DNA of 64,000 nucleotides from Verrucomicrobiaceae bacterium UBA1938 (GCA_002336895.1 DDFC01000025.1:186001-250000), one strand, 5' to 3'. Positions 45,175 through 56,900 are shown, counted from the stretch's first letter. The notes: generated by a model from the sequence alone, not told the origin. Translations and numbers: made by a program.

Positions 45175-45744
45175 ATGTTTGCCATTGCCAGAGGGTGGTT
45201 TCGCCGTTCGGTTTTCAAAACCATCCGTTTCCTCAAGCACCCGCGGAAGCTGAGGCAGAGCCCGGCGATGCGGTGGTTTGCCCGTCATTTCCTGGACAAA
45301 CGGGTGTGGAAGCCGACGCAGCACACGCTCTCCGGCGGCATGGCGGTGGGGATGTTTGTGACGCTGCAGCTGCTGCCGATCCAGATGCCGACAGCGACTA
45401 TTCTAGCCGCCATCTTCCGGGTGAACATCCCTATTGCCATCGCGCTGTGCTGGGTGAGCAACCCTGCCACGGTACCGTTCATGGCCTGGCTGGAATACGC
45501 CATCGGCAAATGGGTTTTGGGCCTGCACACTGCTGTCCCCACCTCGTCTTTGCATATGCCAGCATCGATAGCCGATGCGTGGACCATGCTCAAGGAGCAT
45601 GGTCCGGTGATGCTGATCGGCGGGACCATCCTCGGTGCGGTGGTGGCGCTGCTGAGCTACATCATCACGTGGGGATGCTGGGAGGTGGGATTGCGCATGG
45701 AGATGGCAAAGAAACTGCGTGAGGCCAAGGCGGCGGCTGTTTGA
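45175..45744 (+). CDS. DUF2062 membrane protein
   Basis: 189 residues from the ATG at 45175, immediately after the uppP stop. Contains MAVGMFVTLQLLPIQMPTA, FRVNIPIAIALCWVSNP and a TVPFMAWLEYAIGKW segment, the conserved core of DUF2062 (YqfA-like) proteins. Three to four membrane helices are predicted. Its role is unknown; adjacency to uppP suggests an envelope function. An earlier in-frame start inside uppP was rejected, because that would overlap uppP by 108 bases. Confidence 0.85.
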   Translation: MFAIARGWFRRSVFKTIRFLKHPRKLRQSPAMRWFARHFLDKRVWKPTQHTLSGGMAVGMFVTLQLLPIQMPTATILAAIFRVNIPIAIALCWVSNPATVPFMAWLEYAIGKWVLGLHTAVPTSSLHMPASIADAWTMLKEHGPVMLIGGTILGAVVALLSYIITWGCWEVGLRMEMAKKLREAKAAAV

Positions 45745-45849
45745 GCCCGGCAGAGAGCGGGGAATGTCTTTTTTGCGCTGCTTCAGGTGCGAAAAACCTT
45801 GTTCCCGCGCACGCTTTGCGTTCTCATCCGGCCTGACGCACAATCACCC

Positions 45850-46335
45850 ATGACCGAAGCTGAACGCAGGATCATCGCCGCTCAAGGATACGTGGAGCTG
45901 GGGCTCTATGACGAGGCCCAGGCGGAGCTGGCGCCGCTGCCGGAGGGGATGCACAACCGGGTGGATGTGATCGAGATCCTGCTGCTGTGCCTGATGGGGG
46001 CGCACCGCTGGGAGGAGGCGCTGGCGCTGGCGACCAAGCTCTGCGCCCAGGAGCCGATGGAGCCGGGTGGATACATCCATGCGGCCTTCTGCCTGCACGA
46101 GCTGCACCGAACTGCGGAGGCTGTGGATGTGCTGTCGCGTGGTCCTGCGACGCTGCGGGCCAAGCCAGTGTACTACTACAACATGGGCTGCTACCATGCG
46201 TGCCTGGGGCAGCTGGACAAATCTCTGGTGTATCTGAAACGTGCCTTTGAAATGGACGGTGAACTGCGGCAGCACGCCAAAAAGGACCGAGACCTCGACT
46301 GCCTACGTGCGCAACTGGAGTCCCACCACGCATGA
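45850..46335 (+). CDS. TPR-repeat protein
   Basis: 161 residues of helical repeat. IIAAQGYVELGLYDEAQAEL, LLCLMGAHRWEEALALATKL, YIHAAFCLHELHRTAEAVDV and YYNMGCYHACLGQLDKSLVY are four TPR units. The start at 45850 is chosen because the first repeat begins immediately; the open frame extends to 45787. Its stop overlaps the start of the serine hydrolase gene by 4 nt (ATGA), so they are co-translated; a partner role is possible but not shown. Confidence 0.82.
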   Translation: MTEAERRIIAAQGYVELGLYDEAQAELAPLPEGMHNRVDVIEILLLCLMGAHRWEEALALATKLCAQEPMEPGGYIHAAFCLHELHRTAEAVDVLSRGPATLRAKPVYYYNMGCYHACLGQLDKSLVYLKRAFEMDGELRQHAKKDRDLDCLRAQLESHHA

Positions 46336-47504
46336 GCGCCCCTGCCAGCCCCGCCAATCTGCAGGCCGTCCGAGAGTGGTATGAGGAAAGCTTTCGCACG
46401 CGCTGGGAGATGGGGGCGTCTGTGTCCATCTGGCAGCATGGCCAGGAAGTGCTGAGCCTGGCGCATGGGCACCGTGACCGGGCGCGGACCCGAGAGTGGG
46501 ACCAGGACACACTGGTGCCAGTGTGGTCTGCCACCAAGGGGCCGGCGGCGGTGTGCTGCCTGCTGGCGCTGGAGGAGGCGGGCATACCGCTGGAGTGTCC
46601 GGTGGCGGAAGTGTGGCCGGAGTTTGTCGGCGGAGGGAAGGCGAATGTGGCTTTTGTGCATCTGCTGACCCACACCGCCGGGCTGTGTGCGCTGGATGAG
46701 CGTGCGCCGATTTACAACTACGATGCGGTGATCGAGGCGCTGGAGCGCCAGCACCCGCTGTGGGAGCCAGGGACCCGGCAGGGATACCACGCACGGACTT
46801 TTGGCTTTTTGATGGATGAGATCGTGCGGCGTCTGACGGAGGCGGAGTCTCTGGGGGAATATTTCAGAGAGGTGTTTGGCAGCCAGATGGGGCTGGATTT
46901 CTGGATTGGCCTGCCGAGCGCGCAGTGGGACCGGGTCTCGCCGGTGTATCCCGGGAAGATCAGCATCGCCAACGGGGACCAGCCATTCATCAAAGCCTTC
47001 AATACGGGAGGCACGCTGACGCAGCGGACTTTCACCTCGCCGATCGGGCTGAATGCGATCAGCGACTTTAACCAGAGCGAGATGTGGGCGCGTGGCTATG
47101 CGAGCATGGGCGGCGTGGGCAATGCGCGTGGGCTGGCCAAATTTTACGCGATGCTGGCGCAGGGCGGATACTGGAACGGGACGCAGATCGTGCCGGAGAA
47201 AGTGGTGCACCATCTCGAACAGACGCTGACGCAGGAGAATGATGCGGTGCTGCTTACGCCGATCGCTTTTTCAACGGGGATGATGCAGGACCCTTTGAAT
47301 GAGGACCCGGAGTCTGACGGGGGCAAGCTGAGGCAGCTGTATGGGCCGAGCCGACTGGCGTTTGGGCATCCGGGGGCAGGTGGCAGCCTGGCTTTTGCCG
47401 ATCCGGAAAACGGCATCAGCTTTGCCTACACGATGAATCAGATGGAGGTGGGGGCGCTGCCTGGGGAGCGTGTGCTGGGGCTGGTGCGGGCGCTGTATGC
47501 GTGA
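46332..47504 (+). CDS. Class C beta-lactamase-fold serine hydrolase
   Basis: 390 residues, cytosolic (no signal peptide seen). The SxxK motif is SATK (66-69), the YxN-type position is YHA (152-154) and the HxG-type motif is HPGAGGS near residue 345. LLTHTAGL is characteristic. Relatives include esterase EstB, D-aminopeptidases and penicillin-binding-like enzymes; the second motif being YHA rather than YxN points to esterase-type members. It is coupled to the TPR gene by a 4-nt overlap. The true substrate is unknown. Confidence 0.85.
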   Translation: MSAPASPANLQAVREWYEESFRTRWEMGASVSIWQHGQEVLSLAHGHRDRARTREWDQDTLVPVWSATKGPAAVCCLLALEEAGIPLECPVAEVWPEFVGGGKANVAFVHLLTHTAGLCALDERAPIYNYDAVIEALERQHPLWEPGTRQGYHARTFGFLMDEIVRRLTEAESLGEYFREVFGSQMGLDFWIGLPSAQWDRVSPVYPGKISIANGDQPFIKAFNTGGTLTQRTFTSPIGLNAISDFNQSEMWARGYASMGGVGNARGLAKFYAMLAQGGYWNGTQIVPEKVVHHLEQTLTQENDAVLLTPIAFSTGMMQDPLNEDPESDGGKLRQLYGPSRLAFGHPGAGGSLAFADPENGISFAYTMNQMEVGALPGERVLGLVRALYA

Positions 47505-47542
47505 GTGCAGGCTGGCATTTGTGCGCGATGAAAGCGCCTTTT

Positions 47543-47560
47543 GCAGGCAGGAGTGCCTGC
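47543..47560. terminator. Hairpin between convergent genes
   Basis: Perfect 7-bp stem GCAGGCA-GGAG-TGCCTGC, preceded by TTTT at 47539-47542 in the plus direction. It lies between the plus-strand hydrolase stop and the minus-strand beta-helix stop (47562). It has no clear T-run on either side of the plus strand, but on the minus strand the following AAAA is not a T-run either. Function is uncertain. Confidence 0.45.
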
Positions 47561-47561
47561 A

Positions 47562-48743
47562 TCACTTTGATTCTGCATCGATGTCGTGTTTGCCCTCCTG
47601 AACGAGGATGGGCTTCATGGTGCTGGCGGTGATTTTGTTGGCTTTTACGATCTGGGATTCGCCGGAGATGATGATGCCGTTTTTGCCGGACGCGGTGATT
47701 TCGTTTTGGGCCACTGTGTTGCCTTTGGTGCCGGTGGCGATCTGGACGGCATTGCCGCGGGTGTGATCGAAGGCGTTTTGCACGATGAGGTTTCCTTCGT
47801 TCAGTCCGGGCTGCTTGCACCAGCGCCAGAGATTGATGCCGGTGGAGCATTCGCGGAATTCATTGCCCGCGACGAGGCAGTGGCTGGCGTCATTGAGCTC
47901 AACGCCGATGTGACAGCGGGCGATGTGACAGTGTGTGACTGTGGACTTGATGGTGAAGTGATCCAGATCGACAGCTTCGTCTGAGGTATCGCGGATGGTG
48001 CAGTCGTCGATCTCGGCGCTCTCCACGGAATAAAGGGCGATGCCGCGTCCGTGGCAGTTCTGGATGAAGCAGCGGGAGATGTGCAGCTTTTTGACCTGGG
48101 GGCCGGTGGGGCCTTTTTCATAGCTGTAGGCTCCGGTGGCCAGGACGGCACAGAGCTGGGTGTGGCCGCGGATGTGGGGATCTCCCTCCACACGGCCGCC
48201 GTCGAGTGTGAGCTTTTCGATTAGTACGTCTTCGCTCGTGCCGCTGATATTGATGATGTTTGGCGCGTCCTCATGGCGGATGAGAGTGCCATCGGGGACG
48301 GGGAACTTCAGCGGGGCATCGAGCTCGATGAGCTCTCCGGCTGTCGATTTGACCTTGGCAAGATGGTATGGGCGGGGCTTTTTGGTGAAGCTGTCCACCT
48401 CGCCATCGGCCTCGATTTTCAGGCGCATGCCGGGACGGAAGCCCTGCTGGGTTTTGACCGGGATGGAGGTGGCACCTGCCTCGGTGGTGCGTGCTGCCAG
48501 GGCGTAGGCTACGGGGGGAAGCTTCAGGATGGTGCCCTCGGCATCGAGGCCGACGATGCGGAGTTTTTTGGCGTCCTTGATCATGAGGCCGTGCTCGATG
48601 AGATGGATGCCCGGAGGGATGACGACCTCGCCGCCGCCTGCTTTGATGGCTTCATCAATGTAGCGCTGCAACTCCGCCTCCGGCAGCGCGTGGGCAGACT
48701 GGAGCAGGATGAAAAACAGGGCGAGCAGGACGGGAAATCGCAT
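47562..48743 (-). CDS. Secreted right-handed beta-helix protein
   Basis: 393 residues with a signal peptide (MRFPVLLALFFILLQSAHA). The opening GEVVIPPGIHLIEHGLMIKD recalls the pectate-lyase superfamily start. Middle residues (about 190-380) show parallel beta-helix coils of the PbH1 type: CFIQNCHGRGIALYSVESAE, IDDCTIRDTSDEAVDLDHF, HCHIARCHIGVELNDASHCL and NEITASGKNGIIISG. It probably binds or cleaves a polysaccharide, but no lyase catalytic motif is obvious. It lies convergent to the hydrolase gene and divergent from the sulfatase pair. Confidence 0.85.
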   Translation of the reverse strand: MRFPVLLALFFILLQSAHALPEAELQRYIDEAIKAGGGEVVIPPGIHLIEHGLMIKDAKKLRIVGLDAEGTILKLPPVAYALAARTTEAGATSIPVKTQQGFRPGMRLKIEADGEVDSFTKKPRPYHLAKVKSTAGELIELDAPLKFPVPDGTLIRHEDAPNIINISGTSEDVLIEKLTLDGGRVEGDPHIRGHTQLCAVLATGAYSYEKGPTGPQVKKLHISRCFIQNCHGRGIALYSVESAEIDDCTIRDTSDEAVDLDHFTIKSTVTHCHIARCHIGVELNDASHCLVAGNEFRECSTGINLWRWCKQPGLNEGNLIVQNAFDHTRGNAVQIATGTKGNTVAQNEITASGKNGIIISGESQIVKANKITASTMKPILVQEGKHDIDAESK

Positions 48744-48815
48744 GGCTTAGGAAAGACGGTGCGAGAGGGGAGAAACTCGCTTTTTTCATCCGTTTTCATC
48801 GTCACCGGTCTGCCC

Positions 48816-48971
48816 ATGAAGTTTCTCAACCGTCCTGGATTTTATCTGATTCTGCTGCTGATCGCCGCCATGCTGATGCTGACGCTGTGGATGCAGTGGA
48901 AGCTCGACTCGCTGCCGAAGCGGAAAGTGAAACAAGAAACGGCTCCCACGACCGTTTCTCATCCACCATGA
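48816..48971 (+). CDS. Small membrane protein, translationally coupled to sulfatase
   Basis: 51 residues with one strong transmembrane helix (FYLILLLIAAMLMLTLWMQW) followed by a basic stretch (KLDSLPKRKVKQE) and a Pro/Thr end. The stop overlaps the sulfatase ATG by four bases (ATGA, 48968-48971). No database name was recognised. The helix followed by Lys/Arg suggests an N-out, C-in small protein. Real status is supported by coupling and by the long hydrophobic run, not by homology. Confidence 0.6.
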   Translation: MKFLNRPGFYLILLLIAAMLMLTLWMQWKLDSLPKRKVKQETAPTTVSHPP

Positions 48972-50476
48972 AGCCGCTCGTCCTTCTGCTAGCCCTGGTG
49001 CTGACGCTCCAAGCAAACGCCCGCCAGCCCAACATCGTTTTCATATTGGCCGATGATCTGGGACCGGGGGATCTGGGGTGCTATGGGCAGAAGATCATCC
49101 GCACGCCGAACCTGGACCGGATGGCGGCGGAGGGGATGAAATTCACGCAGCACTACTGCGGCAATGCGGTGTGCGCGCCCTCGCGCTGCGTGCTGATGAG
49201 CGGACTGCACCCGGGGCATGCCTTTATCCGCGACAACCGCCAGGCGGATGATGCGAAAGGGCTGCCGAAGATGGGCAAGCCGGAGCATGAGGGGCAGTTT
49301 CCGATACCGGCGGACTCGGTGCTCATTCCGCAGGTGCTGAAGCCGCTGGGGTATGCGACGGGCGGCTTTGGCAAGTGGGGGCTGGGTGGGCCTGGCTCGA
49401 CGGGAGAGCCGATGAAGCACGGTTTTGACCGGTGGTTTGGCTACAACTGCCAGGGAGTGGCGCACAATTTTTATCCGACGTACCTGTGGGACAATGACCG
49501 CACGATCGATCTGAAGAACCCGCCGTTTCCTGCTGCTGACAAGCTCAAGCCGGATGAGGATCCGATGAAGCCGGAGAGTTATGCGCGATTTAAAGGGACG
49601 GAGTACTCTGCGGATCTGATCGCGGAGCAGGCGCTGAAGTTTGCGCGGGACAATAAGGACAAGCCATTCTTTCTCTACTGGCCCACGACGGTGCCGCATG
49701 TGGCGCTGCAGGTGCCGGATGACTCGCTGCAGGAGTACCTCGGGAAGTTTGAAGATCCGCCGTATCCCGGTGGGAAGGGCTACCTGCCGCACTTCAAGCC
49801 GAAGGCGGCGTATGCGGCGATGATCACGAGAATGGACCGTGAGATCGGGAGGATGGTGGCGCTGATCTCTGAGCTGGGGCTGGATGAGGACACAATCTTT
49901 GTGTTTGTGAGCGACAACGGTCCGCTGACGGGCACGCACCAGGGACTGGCGGGGACGGACTGCGCCTTCTTCAACTCCAACGAAAGCCGCCGGGACGGCA
50001 AGGGAACGCTGTATGACGGGGGCTTTCGCTCTCCGTGCATCGTGCGGTGGAAGGGGAAGATCAAGGCGGGAAGCATGAGTGACCGCGTGACGGGATTTGA
50101 AGACTGGATGCCGACGCTGCTGGAGCTGGCAGGGGCGAAGACGGGCAAGACACCGAGGACGGATGGGATCAGCTTTGCGGGGACGCTGCTGGGGCAAAAG
50201 CAGGAGGAGAGGGAGTTTTTGTATCGTGAGTTTCCGAGCTATGGGGGGCAGCAGATGCTGCGGATGGGGGAGTGGAAGCTGGTGAGGCGGAATCTCACGG
50301 GGAAGGGCAAGGCCAAAGCTGCGGCGGTGACGGAGGAACTCTTTAACATCGCTCAGGACCCGGCGGAGACGAAGGACGTGGCGGCCGAACATGCGGACCT
50401 CGTGGTGAAGATGAAGGGGATCATGGCAGGGCAGCATACTGTCAGCATGGATTTTCCAATAAAGGCGTTGGACTAG
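48968..50476 (+). CDS. Secreted arylsulfatase A-type sulfatase
   Basis: 502 residues with a signal peptide (MKPLVLLLALVLTLQANA). Hydrolyses sulfate esters, probably of sulfated polysaccharides, outside the cytoplasm. The formylglycine motif is CAPSR (Cys69), followed by CVLMSG. Metal ligands are in FILADDLG (D29, D30) and VSDNG. GKWGLGGPG matches the second sulfatase signature. A maturase is required to convert Cys69, but none is encoded here. It is coupled to the small membrane ORF by a 4-nt overlap. Confidence 0.95.
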   Translation: MKPLVLLLALVLTLQANARQPNIVFILADDLGPGDLGCYGQKIIRTPNLDRMAAEGMKFTQHYCGNAVCAPSRCVLMSGLHPGHAFIRDNRQADDAKGLPKMGKPEHEGQFPIPADSVLIPQVLKPLGYATGGFGKWGLGGPGSTGEPMKHGFDRWFGYNCQGVAHNFYPTYLWDNDRTIDLKNPPFPAADKLKPDEDPMKPESYARFKGTEYSADLIAEQALKFARDNKDKPFFLYWPTTVPHVALQVPDDSLQEYLGKFEDPPYPGGKGYLPHFKPKAAYAAMITRMDREIGRMVALISELGLDEDTIFVFVSDNGPLTGTHQGLAGTDCAFFNSNESRRDGKGTLYDGGFRSPCIVRWKGKIKAGSMSDRVTGFEDWMPTLLELAGAKTGKTPRTDGISFAGTLLGQKQEEREFLYREFPSYGGQQMLRMGEWKLVRRNLTGKGKAKAAAVTEELFNIAQDPAETKDVAAEHADLVVKMKGIMAGQHTVSMDFPIKALD

Positions 50477-50928
50477 AAAAATGAACAAGCGGGGAGCCTG
50501 GAGTGCCTGGGATGAAGGGTGTGTCCAGGCAGGTGAAAGGGTAAATCCAGGGTAGGGTTTCGAGATAATTCGAGTGGGGAGGATACTTGTTCTTGCTGAG
50601 CGATAGGCTTATATCTTAATTTTGTCTAAATAGAATTAAATATGACCTTTTGCCGGTGGACTATGCAAACTGCCAAACGCTCTGTTGCCTCCTTATGGGG
50701 AGGTGAGAAACGAAGCTTGAGTGCTTGTAGTGGATGGGCGGAATTTTGCCTGAGGGCCATGAGGTTTAGACGCCTCTGCGATGAGCGGTCATGGAAGCCG
50801 TTCATTGGCGTCGAACTGAGCTGATGCACTGCAGCGAGTGGCGTGGCCGGTGGCGACGTGTCTGCCGCTGATGGCGCCGGCCTGATTTGATTTAAGAAAT
50901 TACCGACAACCACTTTTGCTTTTTTTTC
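50477..50928. other. Intergenic leader region before the autotransporter
   Basis: No confident gene. The first third (50560-50640) is AT-rich and contains a candidate promoter. The rest includes an inverted pair GGCCGG / CCGGCC near 50850-50885 that can form a hairpin close to the start. A 60-codon open frame at 50642-50824 has no recognisable homology and unusual composition, so it is not called. Confidence 0.55.
50587..50615 (+). promoter_or_regulatory. Possible promoter for the autotransporter
   Basis: TTGTTC (50587-50592), then 17 nt, then TATATC (50610-50615), inside a locally AT-rich segment. It is about 310 nt upstream of the autotransporter ATG, implying a long leader if real. Confidence 0.3.
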
Positions 50929-53900
50929 ATGAAAACCACTCCTGCCTCCCCCAGCAGCACGACTCGGAAATGCAGCGCCAAGAGATTCAGAAAGCCGATG
51001 GCTTTCCTGATGATGGCCCTGACTGGATTGTGGCAGGTGGCGCCGACGCTGCATGCGGCGACTTTGACCTGGGACACTACAGCGGGGGATGGCGGCACCA
51101 TTACGGGAGGCAGCGGGACATGGACAAACGGGCTGGGCAACTGGAACACAGGAAGCGGCGACACCACCTGGAACAACACGACGCCGGATGCGGCGATCTT
51201 TGGCGGGACGGCGGGGACGGTGACGCTGGGTGGGGCAGTGACGGTGGGGAACATGGTCTTTAACTCCGGGTACACGATCGCGGGCGGGGGCAATGCGCTG
51301 ACGCTTTCCAACTCGACGATCACGGCGAATGCGGCTGCGACGATCAGCGCGGCGCTGAGCGGGAGCACAGGACTGAGCAAGGACGGCACGGGGACGCTGA
51401 CGCTTTCCGGGACGAACAGCTACACGGGAGTGACGACGATCACCGCCGGTGTGCTGAGCGTGACGAGCCTAGCCAACGGCGGGATCAGCAGCGGCATCGG
51501 GGCAGCAACGAATGTGGCGAGCAACCTGGTGCTGAATGGCGGGACATTGCAGTATAACAGCACCACGACCGCCAATACGGACCGCCTGTTCAGCGTGGGC
51601 ACGGCGGGTGGGACGATCAGCATGCCTGTGGCTGGAACACTCAATCTAACGAACACTGGCAACATCGGATTCAACGGACAGACGGGCACGCGTACTTTGA
51701 CGTTTGCCTTCAGCGACAGTCCCTCAAATGTCGGTACCATTGTGTTTTCCAGCGGGATCACTGACAATGGAGGCGCCACTTCTCTGGTGAAGGCAAATAC
51801 ATTTGGCATCCTGCGGCTGACCAGCAACAACAACACCTACACAGGCACGACGACGATCAACGGGGGCAGCATATCGATTGGCGTGGTGGGCGGCAGCACC
51901 GGGAGCATCGGCAGCGGAAACATCATCATTAACAACGGGGGGACATTGGTCTCATCGCGTTCCGGTGCGGTCAATCTTTCCCAGACGATCAGCGGGGGCG
52001 GCGGAGTGACCCTGAATGGGAACACACAACTCACCCTGAGCGGCACTAACACCTATACCGGCGTGACCACGATTCTGGGCAATGGAGGGGTGGTGATCGT
52101 GAGTGATATTGAAAATGGAGGAGTGGCCAGCAGCATCGGGGCATCGAGTTCCGCAGCAGGCAATTTGTCCATCACGAACTTGAGCACGTTGCGCTACACG
52201 GGAGCAGGAGCGACGACCGACCGTCTTTTTTCAGTTCCAACCGGGACGCCAAATCCAGTAGGAACCATTGAAGCCTCTGGCTCTGGAGCGCTGGTTTTTA
52301 CGAATGCTGGGGCCGTGGGGTTTGGCGGTTCGACCGGGGCGAGAACACTGGTTTTGAGCGGGACCAATACGCAGGACAACACGATGACGCCGGTGATCGG
52401 AGACAACTCGGGGGCGACAGCGCTGACCAAGTCCGGAACGGGAACATGGGTGGTGGCCGGAGCCAACAGCTACACGGGAGTGACGACTGTGTCCGGCGGA
52501 GTGATGAGCGTCTCCAGCCTGGCCAATGGAGGGAGCAACAGCAACATCGGCGCATCGACCAACGCCGCGACCAACGTGGTGCTGAATGGCGGCACCCTGC
52601 AATATAGAGGGGCTGCGGTGAGCACGGACCGCTTGTTCAGCGTGGGGACGAGCGGCGGCACGCTGGATGCCTCTGGCACAGGGGCGGTGAATTTTACCAA
52701 TACGGGAAGCATGGGATTTAACAGCCAGACCGGGACGCGCACGCTGACGCTGACAGGGACGAACACGGGGGCCAACACAATGGCAGCGGTGATCGGTGAT
52801 AACAGTGGAGCCACCGCGCTGACGAAGTCTGGTGCCGGCACGTGGGTGCTGACGGGGGCCAATACCTACAGCGGTGTGACGACGGTGAGCGGTGGTGTCT
52901 TGCAGATCGGGAACGGTGGAACCAGTGGTGCGCTGGGCGGCGGGAGCGTGACGGACAATGCCAGCCTGGCTTTCAACCGCTCTGATGCAGTGACGGTGTC
53001 CAATGTCATCAGCGGCACGGGCTCTGTGGTGCAGGCCGGCGCGGGTACGACAACGCTGAGCGGTGCCAATTCCTATTCGGGAGCGACGGTCATCAATGCG
53101 GGGGTATTGAATGTCACATCCCTTGCCAATGGCGGGAGCAGCAGCAACATCGGGGCGTCATCAAGCGCGGCGAGCAATCTGGTGCTGAATGGAGGGACGC
53201 TGAAATACTCGCCGGGTGCGGGATCGGCGGTGAGCACGGACCGGCTATTCAGTGTGGGAACGAGCGGAGGCACCATTGATGCATCGGGCGGCTTCAACAT
53301 CAACTTCACCAACACGGGAGCGATGGGGTTTAACGACCAGAGCGGCACACGAACGCTGACGCTAACTGGCAACAATGCGAACAACAACACGCTGGCGGTG
53401 GTGATTGGTGACAACGGTGGCGCGACTTCAGTGACGAAGGCAGGAGGTGGCATCTGGGTATTAAGCGGGGCGAACACCTACACCGGCGCGACCACGATGA
53501 CCGGCACGGGGGTGCTGAAGGCCAGCACTCTGGCGAACGGGGGAGTGGCCAGCAGCATCGGCGCCTCGAGCAATGACGCGAGCAACCTGGTGCTCAACGG
53601 CGGCACATTCATGTACACAGGCGGGACGGTGAGTACGGACCGGCTTTTCAGCGTGGGGACTTCCGGAGCGACATTGAATGTGTTTGGCAGCGGTGCGATC
53701 ACTTTCACCAACACGGGAAGCATGGGGTTCAACGGGCAGAGCGGCGCTCGTACCCTCACGCTGGCCAATGCCAGCGGCGGCACGAGCACGATTGCGGCAG
53801 TGATCGGGGACAATGGCGGGCCGACATCGGTCACGAAGATCAATGCGGGCATCTGGGCTCTGACAGGGGCGAACACTTACACCGGGGTGACCACTATTGG

Positions 53901-56900
53901 AGGGCCTGCCGGGGTCACCTTCCTGGCTGTGACTAATCTGGCTGATGGCGGGGTGGCCAGCAACATCGGTGCTTCGAGCAATGCCGCGACGAATCTTGTC
54001 CTCAACGGGGGCACGCTGCAATACACGGGGGCGGGCTCAACTACAGACCGGTTGTTCAGCCTGGGGACCAATGGCATTTCGCTGGACGCCTCCGGGACGG
54101 GGGATCTGAATTTCACCAATACGGGCGCGATGGGATTCAATGGCCAGAGCGGTACGCGCACACTGTCGCTCATAGGAAATTGGACGGGTTCCAACACGAT
54201 TGCGGCAGTCATCGGCGACAATGGCGGAGCCACTTCGGTTTCGAAGCTTGGAGTCGGCAAATGGGTGCTGTCTGGCAACAATACTTATTCGGGTGTCACT
54301 ACGATCAGCGGAGGCGTGCTGCAGGTGGGCAATGGCGGTACTGCGGGCTCACTGGGCAGCGGTACGGTGACCAACAACGCCAGCCTTGTGGTGAACCGTT
54401 CTGATGCGTTCACGCTGGCCAACACCATTTCAGGCACCGGTTCACTCACGCAATCCGGAACAGGCACCACGACTCTCACGGGCACGAACAGCTACGGCAA
54501 CACGACGATCAGTGCAGGCACGCTCCAGGTCGGCAATGGCGGCACGTCAGGAACTCTCGGCAGCGGGACGATCACCAACAACGGTACGCTTATCGTCGAT
54601 CGGTCCAATGCGGTCACCATCTCCGGAGTCATCAGCGGAACGGGTGCTTTCATTCAAAACGGAGCGGGAACCACGACGCTCAGCGGCAATGGCAATGCAT
54701 GGGGCAGTGCGACGGTGAATGGGGGGATTCTGGCGGCGGGATCCGCCAGCGGGCTGGGAAGCCTGTCTCCGATGACGGTCAACAGCGGCGGGACACTGGC
54801 CACCAATGGATTTGTACTGGGTGCCACCGTAGGCTCGCTCTCCGGCTCGGGGACCGTCCAAAACGGCGGCGCCACCAATTCGGGGCTGTTCGTCAACGGA
54901 ATCGCCAGCAGCACCTTCAGCGGTGTGATTCAGAATGGCGGCACGGGCACGCTGTTTCTGACCAAGATGGGAGTATTGACCACGCTGACATTGTCCGGCA
55001 GCAGCAGCACCTACACTGGTGTGACCACGATCTCGGGGGGGACGCTGAGCCTTTCCACGCTGGCCAATGGCGGCAGCGCCAGCAGCATGGGGGCTTCCTC
55101 AAGCGCCGCCGCCAACCTCATCATCAACAACTCACTGGCCGTCTTGCAATATACTGGTGCCGAAGTGAGCACGGACCGCCTCTTCAGCATCGGCAGCAGC
55201 AGCGGGACAGTGGATGCCTCCGGAACTGGAGCGGTCAATTTTACCAACACCGGCAGCATGGGGTTCAACGGCCAGACGGGTGCGCGCATGCTGACGCTGA
55301 CGGGTACGAACACAGGGAACAACACGCTGGCAGCAGTGATCGGAGACAACGGAGGAGCCACGGCACTGACGAAGTCTGGCGCGGGCACCTGGGTGATCGC
55401 AGGTAACAACAGCTACAGCGGCACGACGAGCATCACTGCGGGGACTCTGCAGGTGGGGAATGGCGGAACCACGGGCAAGCTGGGGAGCGGGACGGTGAAC
55501 AACGCCGCCGCGCTCGTCATCAACCGCTCGGATGCGGTGACGATTGCCAACGCCATCAGCGGCACTGGAACGTTTACGCAGGCAGGAACTGGAGCAACCA
55601 CATTCAGCAGCGGGACCAAGAGCTATACGGGGGCCACTTTTGTGAACGGGGGCAAACTGCAGGCGGGTGGGACGAATGCATTTAGCACCGGTTCTGCGAT
55701 CACCATTGCGAGCGGAGCGATTCTGGAAATCAACGGCTTCAATGTCGTCATCGGCGGACTGTCTGGATCAGGGACAATCCAAAATGGCACGGCCACAGGT
55801 GCGACCCTGAACATCGGCGGTTCTGCAAGCACGTCTTTTGACGGATTGATCCAAAACGGTGGCAGTGGATTTATTGCCATTAACAAAGGCGGAAGCGGGG
55901 GAACGCTGACCCTGACTGGCAGCAACACCTACACGGGGGGGACGGTGGTCAGCGCCGGAACTCTGAGTGTTTCCGCTCTGGCGAACGGCGGTGTGGCGAG
56001 CAACATCGGAGCGTCCAGCAATGCAGCATCCAGCCTCATTCTTACGGGTGGGACGCTCAGGTACACGGGAGCTGCGGTGTCGACGGACCGGCTGTTTTCT
56101 GTGACTACAAGCGGTGGCACGCTGGATGCCTCCGGGACGGGGGCGGTGAATTTCACCAACACCGGCAGCATGGGCTTCAACTTCCAGAGCGGCGCGCGAA
56201 CACTCACGCTTTCGGGCACAAACACCGGAGCCAACACGATTGCCGCCGTGATCGGTGACAACGGGGGAGCTACTACGCTGGTGAAATCTGGTGCGGGCAC
56301 GTGGGTGCTGACGGGAGCGAACACTTATACCGGGACCACGACAATCAACGCTGGTGTGCTGCAGGTGGGCAATGGCAACACCAGCGGCTCTCTGGGCAGC
56401 GGTGCGGTGATCAACAATGCACAACTCACGGTCAATCGGTCGGACGCCGTGACCATCGGCAATGCCATCAGCGGCAACGGGGCCTTTACCCAGGCGGGGA
56501 CAGGGACCACGACGCTGACCGGCAGCAACTCCTACACCGGGGTGACAAAGATCACCTCGGGTGTGCTGAATGTGACAAGCCTGGCCAACGGCGGGAGCAG
56601 CAGCGGCATCGGAGCATCGAGCAATGCGGCCAGCAATCTGGTGATCAATGGCGGCACGCTGCAATACACGGGAAGCAGCAATGTGAGCACGGACCGGCTG
56701 TTCAGCGTGGGGATCGGCAGTGCGGTGATCGATGTGTCCGGCAGCGGCACGGTGAACTTTACCAACACGGGCAGCATGGGCTTTAACGGGGAGAGCGGCG
56801 CACGCACGCTGACTCTCACAGGGACGAACACGTCCGGGCCGAACATCATCGCGGCAGCCATTGGTGACTTTGGCGGAGCGACCTCAGTGGTGATCGATGG

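Noticed and set aside
50642..50824. 60-codon frame before the autotransporter
   Set aside because: No ribosome site, Cys/Arg/Trp-rich composition and no homology I recognise.
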